Shown: piece after piece, positions 1 through 19,200 of the stretch | Layout of the letters: every line of letters starts with the position of its first letter | How positions within the stretch are numbered: position 1 is the first letter of the stretch | Origin: Pagrus major | Lineage: Eukaryota > Chordata > Actinopteri > Spariformes > Sparidae | Direction of reading: 5' to 3' | NCBI RefSeq assembly: GCF_040436345.1 | Contig: NC_133236.1 | Coordinates: forward strand, 16,075,466 to 16,139,465 | DNA length: 64,000 nucleotides | Position numbers and translations under genes: made by a program | Notes under the pieces: generated by a model | What the model was told of the DNA's origin: nothing | Databases searched by the model: none | What the model saw: the letters and a program-made list of their open reading frames with translations, nothing else

Positions 1-63
1 TAAAAAGGATTTGGTATGTTTGGTCAGGGATTCTTCATTAACCACTCTCGACTGTCCCTTCAG

Positions 64-1990
64 ACTACGATGACATTCTGACCTATGAGGAGATGTCGCT
101 CTATCACCAGCCAGCCAGTCGTAAACGCCCCATCGCTCTGATTGGTCCGACAAACAGCGGTCACGATGAGCTGCGTCGGAGGCTATTGTCCATCGAACCG
201 GAAAAGTTTGCCGTCGCCGTTCCACGTAAGTCAAAACGTGGAGACACTGCAGTATCAAGTATTCATCAACAATTCATGATTTAACACACATAACCTAACT
301 GTGACTGCACAAAACTGACCACTTAAGAAGGACTCGCTGTGGTTTTTTGATTGAGGATTTTTCATACTAAGTCAAATTAATTGTCCTTTTTCATGGGTCA
401 GACACAACCAGAAACTCAAGGATACATGAGCGGAATGGGCGCGAGTACCACTTTATCAGTCGGTCTGCCTTTGAAGCCGACTTAGCAGGCGGGAAGTTCA
501 TCGAGTCCGGGGAATATGAGAAGAACATGTACGGCACCAGCACCGACTCGGTTCGACATGTCATCAACTCTGGGCGTATCTGTTTGCTCAGCCTCCACAC
601 CAGGGTAAGACACTGATGGCAACATTGTTTCTGTCTAACATGTTAATTACAAGCCCACATCATCCCTCTGCCTTGATTTTAACCATTGTGGCTTGGCAGG
701 AACATAATTACACATTTTCATATCCTGAACAAAATTGAAATAGTTTTTTGTTGTTGTTGTTGAAGACGCAATAGTAGTGCTTGGTTTTGTATATTTTCAG
801 TCCTGTTTTTCTTCATTGTTCTGGTCTTTCCTTCCGTTTCATATATTTGTATCTCCCTGTTCTTCCCCTTGTCAGTCACTGCAGGTATTGAGGTCTTCCA
901 ACCTGAAGCCCTATGTCATCTTCATCGCTCCTCCTTCTCAGGAACGACTACGCACTCTGCTGGCCACAGAGGGGAAGACACCAAAGGTAACTGCAGTACA
1001 GTGTTGAAGTTAATATGCACATTGTACATTACCTTACATTTATTTATTTTTATTTTCTGCTTTTTTTCATTTAGAGGATAGTTTGCAAGACATTAACATA
1101 ATGACTTGAAACCTTCCGTCACATTATCCTTTTTTCTTTTTGTTAAAACAATATGTATCCTGACAAATCTTCTGTAACTATTAACATCCTGGAAAAAGCG
1201 TTATATTGGGAAAAAAAACATGTTGGGAGGCAGTCCAATAAGTTATATTATTTAGAAAAAACGATTGGGTAGGTGACCAAACAAACCTACTCTTAGACAG
1301 CAGAACTGTGTGTGAGATTATTTAAAGGAGAAAACAAATTAAACACAATGACCAAGGATCTATAAACTAATAGCTATTAACTATTATGTATACCTCACCT
1401 TTATGTAGCTGAAGCTTTTATCCAAAGCAACTTACTGTAAGTACATCCAGCTATGTGGAAACAACCCAAAACGAATCATGCAACCACATCAACTTTACAT
1501 TCATTAAGAAACAAATAGGAGATTGCCATGGACATTTGAAACACTATAGTTTGGAACCCATGCATGAAGTTATTTTCATAACAAAGGCAACATCTTAAAG
1601 AATATGTTAAGAAAAAGGTTTTATAGTCCACAAAACATTTCTGGAGCTTCACAGCAAAACGGCAAACAGCATTGCAAACAACTGAAGTAGACGGGAACTT
1701 GAAACATAAAATGGTTCCATACAGCTTGTAGATTTATGTCCATTAGTCATTTTAAAAGACTCAGCACCCTCTCACTATTTTTAAGGCTAAATGTCTCGTT
1801 TGTGTTTGCACAGCCTGAAGATCTGAAGGAAGTTATCGAAAAGGCCCGCGAGATGGAGCACACTTTCGGCCACTTCTTCGACGCGACCATCGTGAACATG
1901 GATCCAGACCAGGCTTTCCACGAGCTGCGCAGGCTGATAGACAAGCTAGACACTGAGCCACAGTGGGTGCCCACCTCCTGGCTGTGCTAG
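64..1990 (+). CDS. pals1 (mpp5): PALS1/MPP5 (MAGUK p55 family member 5), 3' part: guanylate kinase-like domain
   Basis: Partial gene; the upstream exons lie left of the window. Coding exons are 64-225, 402-604, 876-986 and 1814-1990 (stop TAG), with AG/GT borders and continuous phase, giving 216 residues. The protein carries the PALS1-like block [16 protein letters not shown], then a guanylate kinase-like fold: [10 protein letters not shown] in place of the P-loop, the GMP-binding-like [12 protein letters not shown] segment, YGTSTDSV, and the C-terminus [15 protein letters not shown]1 is a membrane-associated scaffold of the Crumbs-PALS1-PATJ apical polarity complex at tight junctions; its GK domain is a protein-binding module, not an active kinase (family knowledge). 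The last residue is Cys where I recall Arg in mammals. The gene is followed by atp6v1d on the opposite strand, as in human 14q23. A teleost paralogue (a or b copy) cannot be distinguished here. Confidence 0.95.
1385..1740. repeat. Fish-type repeat fragments in the last pals1 intron
   Basis: 1390-1455 contains a dispersed fish motif (TTTTATCCAAAGCAACTTAC). 1620-1730 (CCACAAAACATTTCTGG, then CATAAAATGGTTCCATAC) matches segments at 15068-15085 and 41640-41660, so it is a truncated copy of the same interspersed element. The within-window similarity is seen directly; the family name is unknown to me. Confidence 0.55.
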
Positions 1991-2781
1991 AGGTCACAGG
2001 GTCCAACCACAGGGAGCCTCAGGGTAGGAGGAGGTAAACAAAAGAGCAACTATGAATGTTCCTGGTTGGCGACTGAAAGAATGCAGGATGGACAGTGCTG
2101 ATTGTCACTGGATTTTCACTTGCACATTCTCCTCGTTTGTAGAGGAGGTGATCTTTACCACGTGTTGCAGGGATGGACTGAAGTTTCTTACATTTCTTTT
2201 TGTTGATGTGTTTACGTGTATCTTTTTCTGTTTTTTGTTTTTTTTCTGTTCAGTTTTATGCAAAGTCATTTATCAAACAAATAGAAATATTTCTATCCTA
2301 TTCGTCATAGTTATTTATAATTGTAAATATATATTTTCTAGACAAAAAGGATATTTTATTGTTACATTTTGTTTAAGTGTGATAAACCAAACGGTACACT
2401 CAACTGAGAGTGTTAACGTCACAAATATAAAATGACTTCCTGATAAAGCAAACAGATCTGAAGCACTTGTGCTGAAAGTGACTGCAGTGTAACGTCTTCC
2501 AGTCAGAAACACAGAAGAACAATCTGCTGTAACCTGCACAGTTTTGGAGTACTTCCTCTACACTAGTGTCAGTATTATTTATGTAGTCTCATGTCTCATT
2601 TACGCTGTGATAGGAAACCTCAAATCTAAAGTATTGTCTTTAGCTGGTTGTAATTGCTATCAGTATATCATGCAGCAAAGTACTGCTGAGATCAATTCAC
2701 TTAGTGTAACTCCAACAAATACTGTATGCTTTCCTTGCAGGGTACTTATTAAAAGCACAATTCTGGAGAAGTGTTAATAAA
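1991..2781 (+). other. pals1: pals1 3' UTR with poly(A) signal
   Basis: AT-rich sequence after the stop codon. An AATAAA hexamer at 2776-2781 is the best candidate cleavage signal; it is the last good one before repeat-like sequence starts. The exact transcript end is inferred. Confidence 0.6.
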
Positions 2782-4100
2782 AACCGATACATATGTGAAC
2801 AAGTGATGTAAATCCTGAATGCATTGATTTCACCTTGTAATCTTATGATAGAGAACATCATTTTAAGTCAGTTGGTAATATTTGTGTTGCAACACAAATG
2901 TGCTCTAAGGCTGGGATGCACCAAACATTAAAGTACAATATAAAATATAATTTAATGTGAAGAAATAACACTTTTGACATAATGATGTCTACTGAAGTTA
3001 GCATGCTAACCAGCTAGCCTTATCCTGACCCGGCCCAAAGCTGCTGTGCTAGTGGTGTAAACACCGACACTCCCCTGGTGCCCCAGGCTCCCAATTCGGA
3101 CCACTAGATGCACAGCTAACCGAGCTAGCAAGCTTACAGCAGCTCCAGTAAGTAGCAATTAGCAGTAACTGTTGCGATATGCTGCCCCATGTTTGATGGC
3201 CAATTCTTACGTATTGCACCTTTAAATCATGGTTTAACTTTTGATTTTGTTGCACCAAAGTTTAAAACTATCCTAACATTAAGAAAGATTAAATGTAATC
3301 CTCTCTTTAAAACTTCAGTTTAGATACTTACTATAAACTAAGATCAAATTGTTGCACCATATCTTTAAACTCAAATTTGAACTATGATCCAGTACTAAGT
3401 TTAAACTCACACTTTGATAATGAAGTGAGCCAAATTTTTATCAAGATAGTAGTTTAACAAGGAAACTGTTACAGAGCTGAACAGGAGGATTGGAACGACA
3501 TGCAAGAAATGCAGCTGAACCACCAATACTCCCAACTCCTGGTGGCCCTGAGAGCCCGGGTCAGCAAGTCTTTCTCAAAGTAGATTAAATGAGAGCTCTC
3601 TGCTGAGCCATTATGAATAGACTAACTAGCTTTTTAGCAAGCTAGCAAACAATGTAACATTTTACACTTAACTAGGTCCCAACAGCACGCACACTTGTTA
3701 TAATTATTTTAATTCAGGGAAAAGATACTATATTAAATGTCAGTTTAAATCTATTAACTTGGATTTACTAAACCTAGAGGTTTTTTTACTAAACTCTGAT
3801 TAGAACCAATCTCTGATTAAGATCTGGTGCAACCCAGTCTTACTGAACTGTTGGAAAGTCCTGCAGTAGCTGAAGATAATGTGTTAAATGTTGCATTCTG
3901 GTGCAAGATGGCTGCCATTCATCACCTAGCTGTTACCGAAACACTTGGACAAAACGTTTCCCAGCACATGTTGAATAATTTCATCCCAGCCCCCTTTTTT
4001 TCTTATTTAATCTTCCATGTTGGAGCAAAAGCCTGTGTGACTGATTGTAAACTGTTCCAACATTTAAAAGCTAGAATCATTGCAAGAAATACAATCAGTG
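2782..4100. repeat. pals1-atp6v1d intergenic spacer, mostly repeat-derived
   Basis: No gene is seen. 2990-3235 is GCTAGC-rich and ends in TACGTATTGCACCTTTAAA, almost the same ending as the segment at 61735-61770, so it is one interspersed family. 3240-3840 has many GTTTAAAC-like words and opposed ends (GTTGCACCAT near 3350, TCTGGTGCAAC near 3823), which suggests an inverted-repeat element. The short reading frames here have no recognisable protein. Confidence 0.5.
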
Positions 4101-4119
4101 GTTGGATATTGATAACATC

Positions 4120-4125
4120 TTTATT
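4120..4125 (-). terminator. atp6v1d: Candidate poly(A) signal of atp6v1d
   Basis: AATAAA on the minus strand, about 510 bases past the atp6v1d stop codon. It would give a 3' UTR of about 0.5 kb and a tail-to-tail gap of about 1.3 kb to pals1. Confidence 0.5.
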
Positions 4126-4632
4126 TGGATGGGTGCTGGGCTTTGTTGACTTGCGCACCAAGTGTTACAGCAGGGTTTCATCAGGAGTTTCTGGTACAAT
4201 GGTAAACATCCTCTAATGAGGTAACAACAACCCCGTGATATGAGGTCGGCAGCGGGACGGGCCTCCACAACACAGACTCACACACTCTCTGACATCTACA
4301 ACCACCTTAAGCTTTACAGCATGCAAGGGCTCGAAATGTTGTGAGGAAATATCTACAAGTCACAGGGAATGCTTCTTGAATTTCACACACAATCCATGTG
4401 TAAACATATTTATATTCTTATTACTTAGATTATCATAGTGAACCGACTCCCTCGTGGGGCTCTGTACAGTGACAGATCTGCAAACACGCAGCACCTTCCA
4501 GCACTGAAACAACAGAACAAATCACAGCCAAGTACACAAAAAAACAACTTTCATCACTTGCATGAGAAGACAGAGACGTGGCCTGAGAGGCACAGAATAA
4601 ATAGGGTGATGATGGGTGAAGTCGGCGTTTGT

Positions 4633-8638
<4,006 letters not shown>

Positions 8639-8960
8639 CTTCTCGTCCTTTGGTCGACAATTGCCGTCTTCTGTTTACTTCCGTTACCTTAGATTAACGC
8701 TAACACGTTAGCTTGTGTTCTACTTGATTACTTTATGCAAAATCGCTGTTTTCCGTGCAGGATTAGAGGCAGCGATCGAGCTGATGGTCGTGATCTTGTC
8801 CGACTCTCCGTACGGTGATGATCAGCTGGCCTCTGGTCATGTGACCAGACCGAGCGCGTTCTGCGCATGCGCGCGTCGGAAAGCTCTGACGATCTTTTCC
8901 GGGTCGAGAAATTAGCACACCCATGAATGTGAGCTAGCGGGCCCGAAGTCTTCATTTAAA
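8639..8960. promoter_or_regulatory. Divergent promoter between atp6v1d and eif2s1
   Basis: About 320 bases between the atp6v1d start codon and the presumed eif2s1 first exon. It contains GGTCATGTGACC at 8835-8846, a perfect palindrome with the M-box core TCATGTGA used by MITF/TFE factors, and TGCGCATGCGCG at 8862-8873, a match to the palindromic NRF1 site. The stretch from 8850 to 8885 is CpG-rich and no TATA box is seen, as expected for a housekeeping bidirectional promoter. An ETS-like TTTCCGGG follows near 8895. The motifs are seen; their use is inferred. Confidence 0.6.
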
Positions 8961-9046
8961 AAATCACCCAAGAGCACATAATCGGACATTTGGATACTTC
9001 CAGTGCAGAACATTTCAGTGTATCGTCCTGTAACCACATGACACAG
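8960..9046 (+). other. eif2s1: Probable eif2s1 non-coding first exon
   Basis: ACACAG|GTGAGT at 9041-9052 is a strong splice donor, and the coding exon at 10648 begins right after a CAG acceptor with only two bases before the ATG, so an upstream 5' UTR exon is required. The exon's left edge is a guess. Confidence 0.5.
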
Positions 9047-9954
9047 GTGAGTTTGTGCTGATAAAAGGGATGTTTGCCAGGGAGCGGTGAACAGACGGGG
9101 CTGCTAGCTAGCTGGCTAGCTAACTGCTAGCCACGACACTAGTGCATGTGCCGCATGTGAGTAGGGAACCGGGTGAATAGCTAGGAAGCTAACGGATATT
9201 AAAGTGACTGTTTTTTGTTTTAAAATACATTCTCCTCAAGTGGTATTTAATTTAATTACATTAATAGTTGTAGTCGCTATTAATGTGCTTGAATGTTTTT
9301 AAGAGAGGTTAGTTTAGTGTTTGTTAATGTCAATTTTCGCTCTTCACTGAAACAGTGAGGGGCTTCTCATTTGTCTGCATTGCATCATCCCATTCACAGC
9401 GATAAATGTGAAATAAAAGCACCAGCGTCATCACTGCCTGTTCTCTTAACACAGCTTCAGGACCCTGCAGGTATTTGAGTGATATTTCCCAGGATAAATT
9501 CAGTTATTGACCTGCTGGAGTGGAAAACAGGATTAACAATGTGTCATTCAAATGGATCTGGACTGGTCACTGAATATTGGAGGGGTGTTTCCTCATATAA
9601 GGCCCACTCCTTGTTATCACTGAGGGTAGATTAAATGTTTGTAACGTTTCCAAGTATAGCACCACATGTTAGATCCTTTTTTATCCTTTAACCACCTGCT
9701 TTTTGATAAGATTACTAATACATTCACATTTTTATGTGTTGAAAAGAAGTAAATAACCTGATGAGCAAAGACAATTTAATACTCCATAGCTCCATCAAGA
9801 TGTTGTGTGAACATCTAAAGATATATTTATATAATGGTCTCCAATATTTGCAGCTTGTTATGATGACTCCTTCAAAATAAAGCAATAACTACTTCATCAC
9901 AGTTGTGACCAGATAGTGAGTGATAGAAGTTTTTTTTAAAAGTATTTTTAATGT

Positions 9955-10400
9955 CTAAGTTTATTTTATTTAAAGAAGGGACACTGTACATTATTTATCA
10001 TGAGCACCAGAGTCTGTCATGTAAATGTGCCAGATTTAGCCATACAGGCTAATTTTCAGCTTCAGTCCCTGGCAGGTCGATGGCATTTTAAGAAAAAAAA
10101 GACACAACACATAAGCACAGACAGGTAAAATAACACAACCACTACTCCAGACCATCACAGCTGTCCCCTGGCAGGTTAATGCCATATGAAAACATACACA
10201 TACATGAACAATTTGTCAAGTAACATATTATCAGCTGAAGTTTTTCCACAAGAGAAAAGCAAATAAAATAAGGAACAGAAGAAGTATTAAAGGTAAAGGT
10301 TTATTTCATCCCTAAACCCCCCAGAGTAACCTCTTTGTTATATCTCTTGGGAACCCTTGGTGCACCCTGAGCCCCCGGTTAGGAACCACTGCTCCAGATG
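9955..10400. repeat. Interspersed repeats in eif2s1 intron 1
   Basis: 9955-10190 carries ACACTGTACATTATTTATC, AATGTGCCAGATTTAGCC and two CCTGGCAGGT copies (10069 and 10158), wording I associate with a common fish element. 10330-10395 has the fragment GGTTAGGAACCACTGCTCCAG. The rest of the 1.6-kb intron has no recognised content. Confidence 0.45.
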
Positions 10401-10613
10401 TTATATTCATCAGCAAATTCACAACTTAAAACTGATCTGTACAACGCCGAAGCGGCAGAGGCTGAGAGGCAGAGTCAAGCCATAAATGATGCAACTTTTA
10501 TTACATAATATTTCTCAAACTTCAAGAAGCTCCCCCATAAAAACTGAATCCATTACACTGATGTTAAAATAATGCTTTTACAGGCTGATCAGCAGGTCTA
10601 TGAGGATTTGTAA

Positions 10614-14171
<3,558 letters not shown>

Positions 14172-14705
14172 AGCCGGTCCTCAAAGGAAGGCTGGTGGGG
14201 AAAAAACATCGGAGAAGACACGTGGACTGACCTGGTCACAGTTAGTCAGTCCAGCAGATGTTAACTTTCACATTGCAAACATTAACTGGCGTTAATAGTT
14301 CATTGGCAAACGTCCCAGTTTGTTCATTAGCAAGGTTTGTTTCAGGAGATGCTATCAGCTGTCTTCTTATCCAGACACGGACACAAGGAGAGTAAAATTA
14401 CAATTACACATCAGCATAGTTTCTATTTTTAAGTACATCGATTTGATTAAACAAAAACTAAAAAAAACAACAGTTTACAAGCAGTGGCCTTCACTTACCT
14501 CTTGCTGTAAGAGCAGAGTGTCTTGAGTATCAATGGCGCTTCATCTCTGGCTGGTCACTGGATGTGATTGATTGATTGAAGGGGAAGCGCATCAGCTCGG
14601 CTGTCTCGACACCGGTCAGCGGTGACTTTGTGCTGTTTTCTCTTCCAGTTTAAGGGTTTTTACTGGCAAGACCTGCTCTTGTTTAGCTCACATGGCATCA
14701 ATAAA
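14172..14705 (+). other. eif2s1: eif2s1 3' UTR with poly(A) signal
   Basis: Runs from the TAG stop to AATAAA at 14700-14705, with a GT-rich stretch (GCGTGTTTGTC) just downstream, as expected around a cleavage site. Confidence 0.7.
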
Positions 14706-14984
14706 GTTCTGGAAGTTTTGATCTCAATGCGTGTTTGTCAGCTGCTATGGATAGATCTCACCTTATCCTTTTTTCTTTTTTTTTAAACACTAAACATGAG
14801 GTTGTCCCACTACAAAACTCAAAGAATATAAAAGATTTAATTAAACTCATTTTTTCATCACAAAATAAGCTATGATTTTGTTTGTTTCAGATTATAACTG
14901 CCTCTAGATTGCCAGTGGCTTTAAAGTCATTTTATTTTTAAATTAAGAGCGTAAGCACATTGTCATCTCTTTTCCAGTTTATAA

Positions 14985-15295
14985 CAAAGGATATGTTCAC
15001 CCAAAAATGTAGATTCAGTCATTATCTAGTCACCCTCTTGCTGATTAGTGGAATGTGGTTTTGTAATCCACAAAACATTTCTGGGGGTTCACAGCAAAAC
15101 AGCATCGTTTCAAATAAATTTTGGATCTCAGCGCTTCCAAAGATTAGTGCCGGACGATCTGTATGTGGTCCCCGTCTACTTCAGTTGTTTAGAAGAATGC
15201 TAGAGAGGTGCAACTACCAAACTTTACCTGACTTTCCATCAGCATGAGGGTAAATACATTTTAATTTTTTGGGTGGACTAATCTTTAAAGAACTA
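14985..15295. repeat. MITE-like element with inverted ends between eif2s1 and rbm25
   Basis: Left end TGTTCACCCAAAAATG (about 14995) and right end ATTTTTTGGGTGGACTAAT (about 15264) are inverted copies. Internal CACAAAACATTTCTGGGGG and CCGGACGATCTGTATG recur in the 41.5-kb element. It fills most of the roughly 700-base spacer between the two converging genes. Confidence 0.7.
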
Positions 15296-15412
15296 TTTGA
15301 CATTTAGTCCAAATCTTGTCATTGAAACCTAAAATCAGTGGCTTGTGAAAGAAGCCAATAGTGTGTGGTGAGAAAATTAGTTTCTGGTTCACAAACAGTT
15401 ATAAAAATCAAT

Positions 15413-16225
15413 TTTATTCAAATGTTCACCAATACAAAAACAAATGGAGAGCCTCTTCACAACTTCAAATCAGTTTTTTCCCGTTTTTAGCTCATTTTCC
15501 TATAGTGGTTATGACGTGTGTGTGCTTTCACAGCTGCAGGGATGTCACCACCCAAGATATCCTCTGGTCAACACATTACAAATGACAACAAGGTGCCTTT
15601 ATAGACGGTCTGAAAACGAGAACATGCCAACACGTTCATCAGGAATGTAAATGAGGAAAATGTGGTCAGCAGAAATAAACTGGAGTTTTGTTGAAAACCC
15701 TGAATAAATAACCCTGTAAAATGCTAACTCTAAAGTCTGAGTCCTCTTGACCTACATTCAACTGCAAGCAAGAGTTCACACCTTTAGAGACTTCAAAGAA
15801 AAGTTCAAGAAACCTGTAAAGTGATCCTGAAGATGACTCTTCCCACAATGTGTGTGTTGGCATGTATACCGATAAAAGTTTAGGACCAAGAGACCTTCTC
15901 TGGCAACACAACAATGGTCCTGGGTGTCTGTCAGCAGTTTTCTCTGAATTATTTCACCAGTCAAATAATGACATACTGTATATACACAAAAGCACACAGA
16001 CACAGTCAGCATCTGCAAACAGAGAGGAGGCAGATGTAGCCTGAGTATGTTGAAGAGGAATAAAACTGACATGACCTGAACGACTGGTGTGAATGAATCT
16101 GCGGTTTCAGTCTGTACTGGTGTGGACAAGTCGCTTCGTTTGGGGTGACATAACTGCGCTACGCTATTATACGTGATGTATGAAAGAACGAAAAAAACAG
16201 TTTCTTCATTCAGTGGTTATTTTGC
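15413..16225 (-). other. rbm25: rbm25 3' UTR
   Basis: Minus-strand AATAAA at 15413-15418 is a candidate cleavage signal about 0.8 kb past the stop codon at 16226. The open frames here (for example 15776-16129, minus) have no protein-like features. Confidence 0.5.
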
Positions 16226-19200
16226 TTATTTCACCAGTCCGATCTTCTTTGCTTCAGTTTCATAAATGAGTAGCCTCCACATCTTCACGATGAAGACTTC
16301 AGCTTCTTCATCAAGGACCTGAAGCAGGAGCAAAGGGAAAATGTACTCAGTTACACATGAAGTAGTAGTGAGATGGCTTTGGGTATAACACCCACCTTAA
16401 ACTGCAACATCTCATTTCCTGTCATCTCCTCACTATTGTTATCTAGCAAAGTCTAAAAATGCCCCAATAAAGAAAAAAAAACAGTAAATCTGTTGGATAG
16501 AGAATATTTTAGGAAACATCAGTTTTCTTAATTCTGATATCGGCTACAGGCATCTCGTATTTCATTATATGTTGCTCTAAAGTTGTCAGAAATATTGATA
16601 TATAGGTTCTGAATATTTGACAGTTTCATTACTCATTTTCTGCAGTGTCGACATAGTTGACAGACATTTTCAAAAAGGCCTTCTCTATAGTGAAATGTTT
16701 CTAGAACAAATGTAAGTTTTAATGTCTACTAATTATTCTGTTGTGCTTTTTGCTACTAGGCAGAAACAAAACAACACCTTGCTGACATGTTATCGCCTTT
16801 TTACATTAAACTTTTGATAAAAATCTAAAACTTTTTGCCCTCAATGCTGTCAAATTTTCCCCATGGTATTGAAGATCTACAGATTTGAAGGTATTATATC
16901 AAAGTTAGAAATATTTAATATTGTACATTTGTATGTACAAAGTTACAAATTTAACATTTGGTTTTGTCTGACCATCTCTTAAGAAAACCTAAAGATATTC
17001 AGTTTACTATTAAATGACAAAGAAAGGCTGCAAATTCTCACATTTAAGATGCTGTGACCAGCAAATGTTTGGTACTTTAACTTAAAAATGATCAATGATC
17101 ACCCAACTAATCAATGAAGTAACCAACATTTCAGCTCTATTTTGATGTATGCTTATTGATGTAGTGAAGAATACGGATGGTCCTGATTTGTTATTATCTG
17201 CAGAGGTGGACGAAGGTCGGTCTCTATCAAGCGACAAAATGGGTTAAAAACATGAATTCATATCCATAAAGATGAGTGAGCTGGAGGCTTAATGTTATAA
17301 TGATCAGCAGGTCAGACACATAACGGTATGTATGAATTTATGATCCAGCCATTGTTATTTCTCACATACTAAACTATGATGTATGCTATATTTTGACATG
17401 GAATTAGATGGTTATCTCCCCAAACATTAAAACCTTTTCACTATTAAATTATGACAAAATTAAAATAGAGAAAATGTGAAAACTACCCAACATTAACAGA
17501 ACATGCATGTGGAATAAAAGCAGAAAACAGTATGAGGCTTTCTTTCATCTGTTCCATTACTCACCATGGCAACATCATCCAGGATACTCTGTGGCATACT
17601 GTGAGCCATCACCTGGGAGAGACAAAAACATCAGTTATTTCATGTTTCACTTCTCCAACGGGTCTGAATGAAGTCAAATGTACAGACAACCACATGATCA
17701 GTACCTTGGAGCAGACAAAGTCCACTAACGTTGGCTCTTCCTCTCCAATATACTCAATAATCTTCTTATTGATCCAGGGCCGGACACGTCGTTCCATTAA
17801 CGTCTAAAAAGGAAGAGGTGAAAAGACAGGCTTTGTGTTATCAGAGTTATAAACATCTACTAACAGTATATACATGAGGAAAATCAAGAGGCAGAAGTGA
17901 ATTAATCAAATTTTGTGACAAACTTTATAAAAGATAATGTTCTTCGTTAACTTGTCTCCTTAAAAGCAGGTTAAAACAACAAGATCAAGAAAAATCAAAT
18001 AAAATACAAGACATTTTCCTTCTCTCCTCACCGTGTCAACCATAGACCAGTCCAGCGGGTAGGAGAACAGCTCAGGCTTCGCTGTGGGAATCTTTTCTAT
18101 CAGACTCTTGATGTGTTTACGTTTCTCCTCGGTGTTAGCCCCCTTTATGCTGGACAGTCCGGCTCCATCCACACCTAGGCTCTTGTCGTCGTCATAATCC
18201 AGGGGCACGAGCTTCCTCTTGCGGGGCTGTTCGTCGGCCTCTTCGTCGTCAAACTTGTCGAAGACGCTGTCCACCGGCAGCTTCTTCCTCTTCACTGCGT
18301 TGGGTTGACTGGGGCTTCCTGTGGCACCTGTGGAGACAGCAGGTGAATGGATCAATCAGAACAAAGAGTGTTTGTCAGTTTTTCGAGTTGAATGAAAGTA
18401 TGTGTGAAAAGAGAAAAGAACTGCGGTGTGAGGTGGGTGGTTGTTAAAATGACACAAATCCATTTAAGAGAGATTTAGGAGTACAAGCTGTGAATTCTGG
18501 CCTGTCGGCAGAGAAATCTGTACTGCCTCTCTGAAGGGAGGATTACTCCCCTTGTTTTTTTAAGATCGAGGAAGAAGCTCTTTTTCACTTACCGTCACAA
18601 TTATATTTAAAGCAGAATGACTATGTGTTTAAAAGGAAAATCCGGCTATATTAATGAAGTTTAACTTCACATTTTCATTTAGCAGTGAAGCTCTGGCTGT
18701 GTCAGAATACCACTGTTGGATGCAAAGTTACCACTGACATGATGATAAATGTCCCCTCAACTGATGATTATTTTCATTATCAATTAATGCGCCAGTTATT
18801 TTCTTGATGAAAATGAGTATATGTTTAATTGATGACCCAAATTGTTGCTGATTAAATGTGTGACTATTGATTAATTGACTAATAGTATTAGGTCTCTCTG
18901 TGAGAGCTTAATGTGTGTCCATGCTGCAGAGCACATTTCTTGTAATTTTTTCAATTATTTTGGTCCATAAAAGAAAATGGTGAAAAAATGTTGATCAGTT
19001 TTTACCAAACCCCAAGATATTGGGAATTGTGAATACAAGATATTCAGTTTCCTGTCAAAGTAGTAAAAGGCCCAGAAAATATTCACATTCAAGAAGCTGG
19101 AATCAGAGAATTTTTACTTTTTTTTCTTTTCTTATTTTTTCTTAAAAAAATACTTTTTAATTTATTTATATTTAGAAAAAAAAGTCTGCAATTAACAGCT

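Noticed and set aside
3827-4216. 129-codon plus-strand frame between pals1 and atp6v1d
   Set aside because: No recognisable domain; it overlaps repeat-like sequence and the presumed atp6v1d 3' end.
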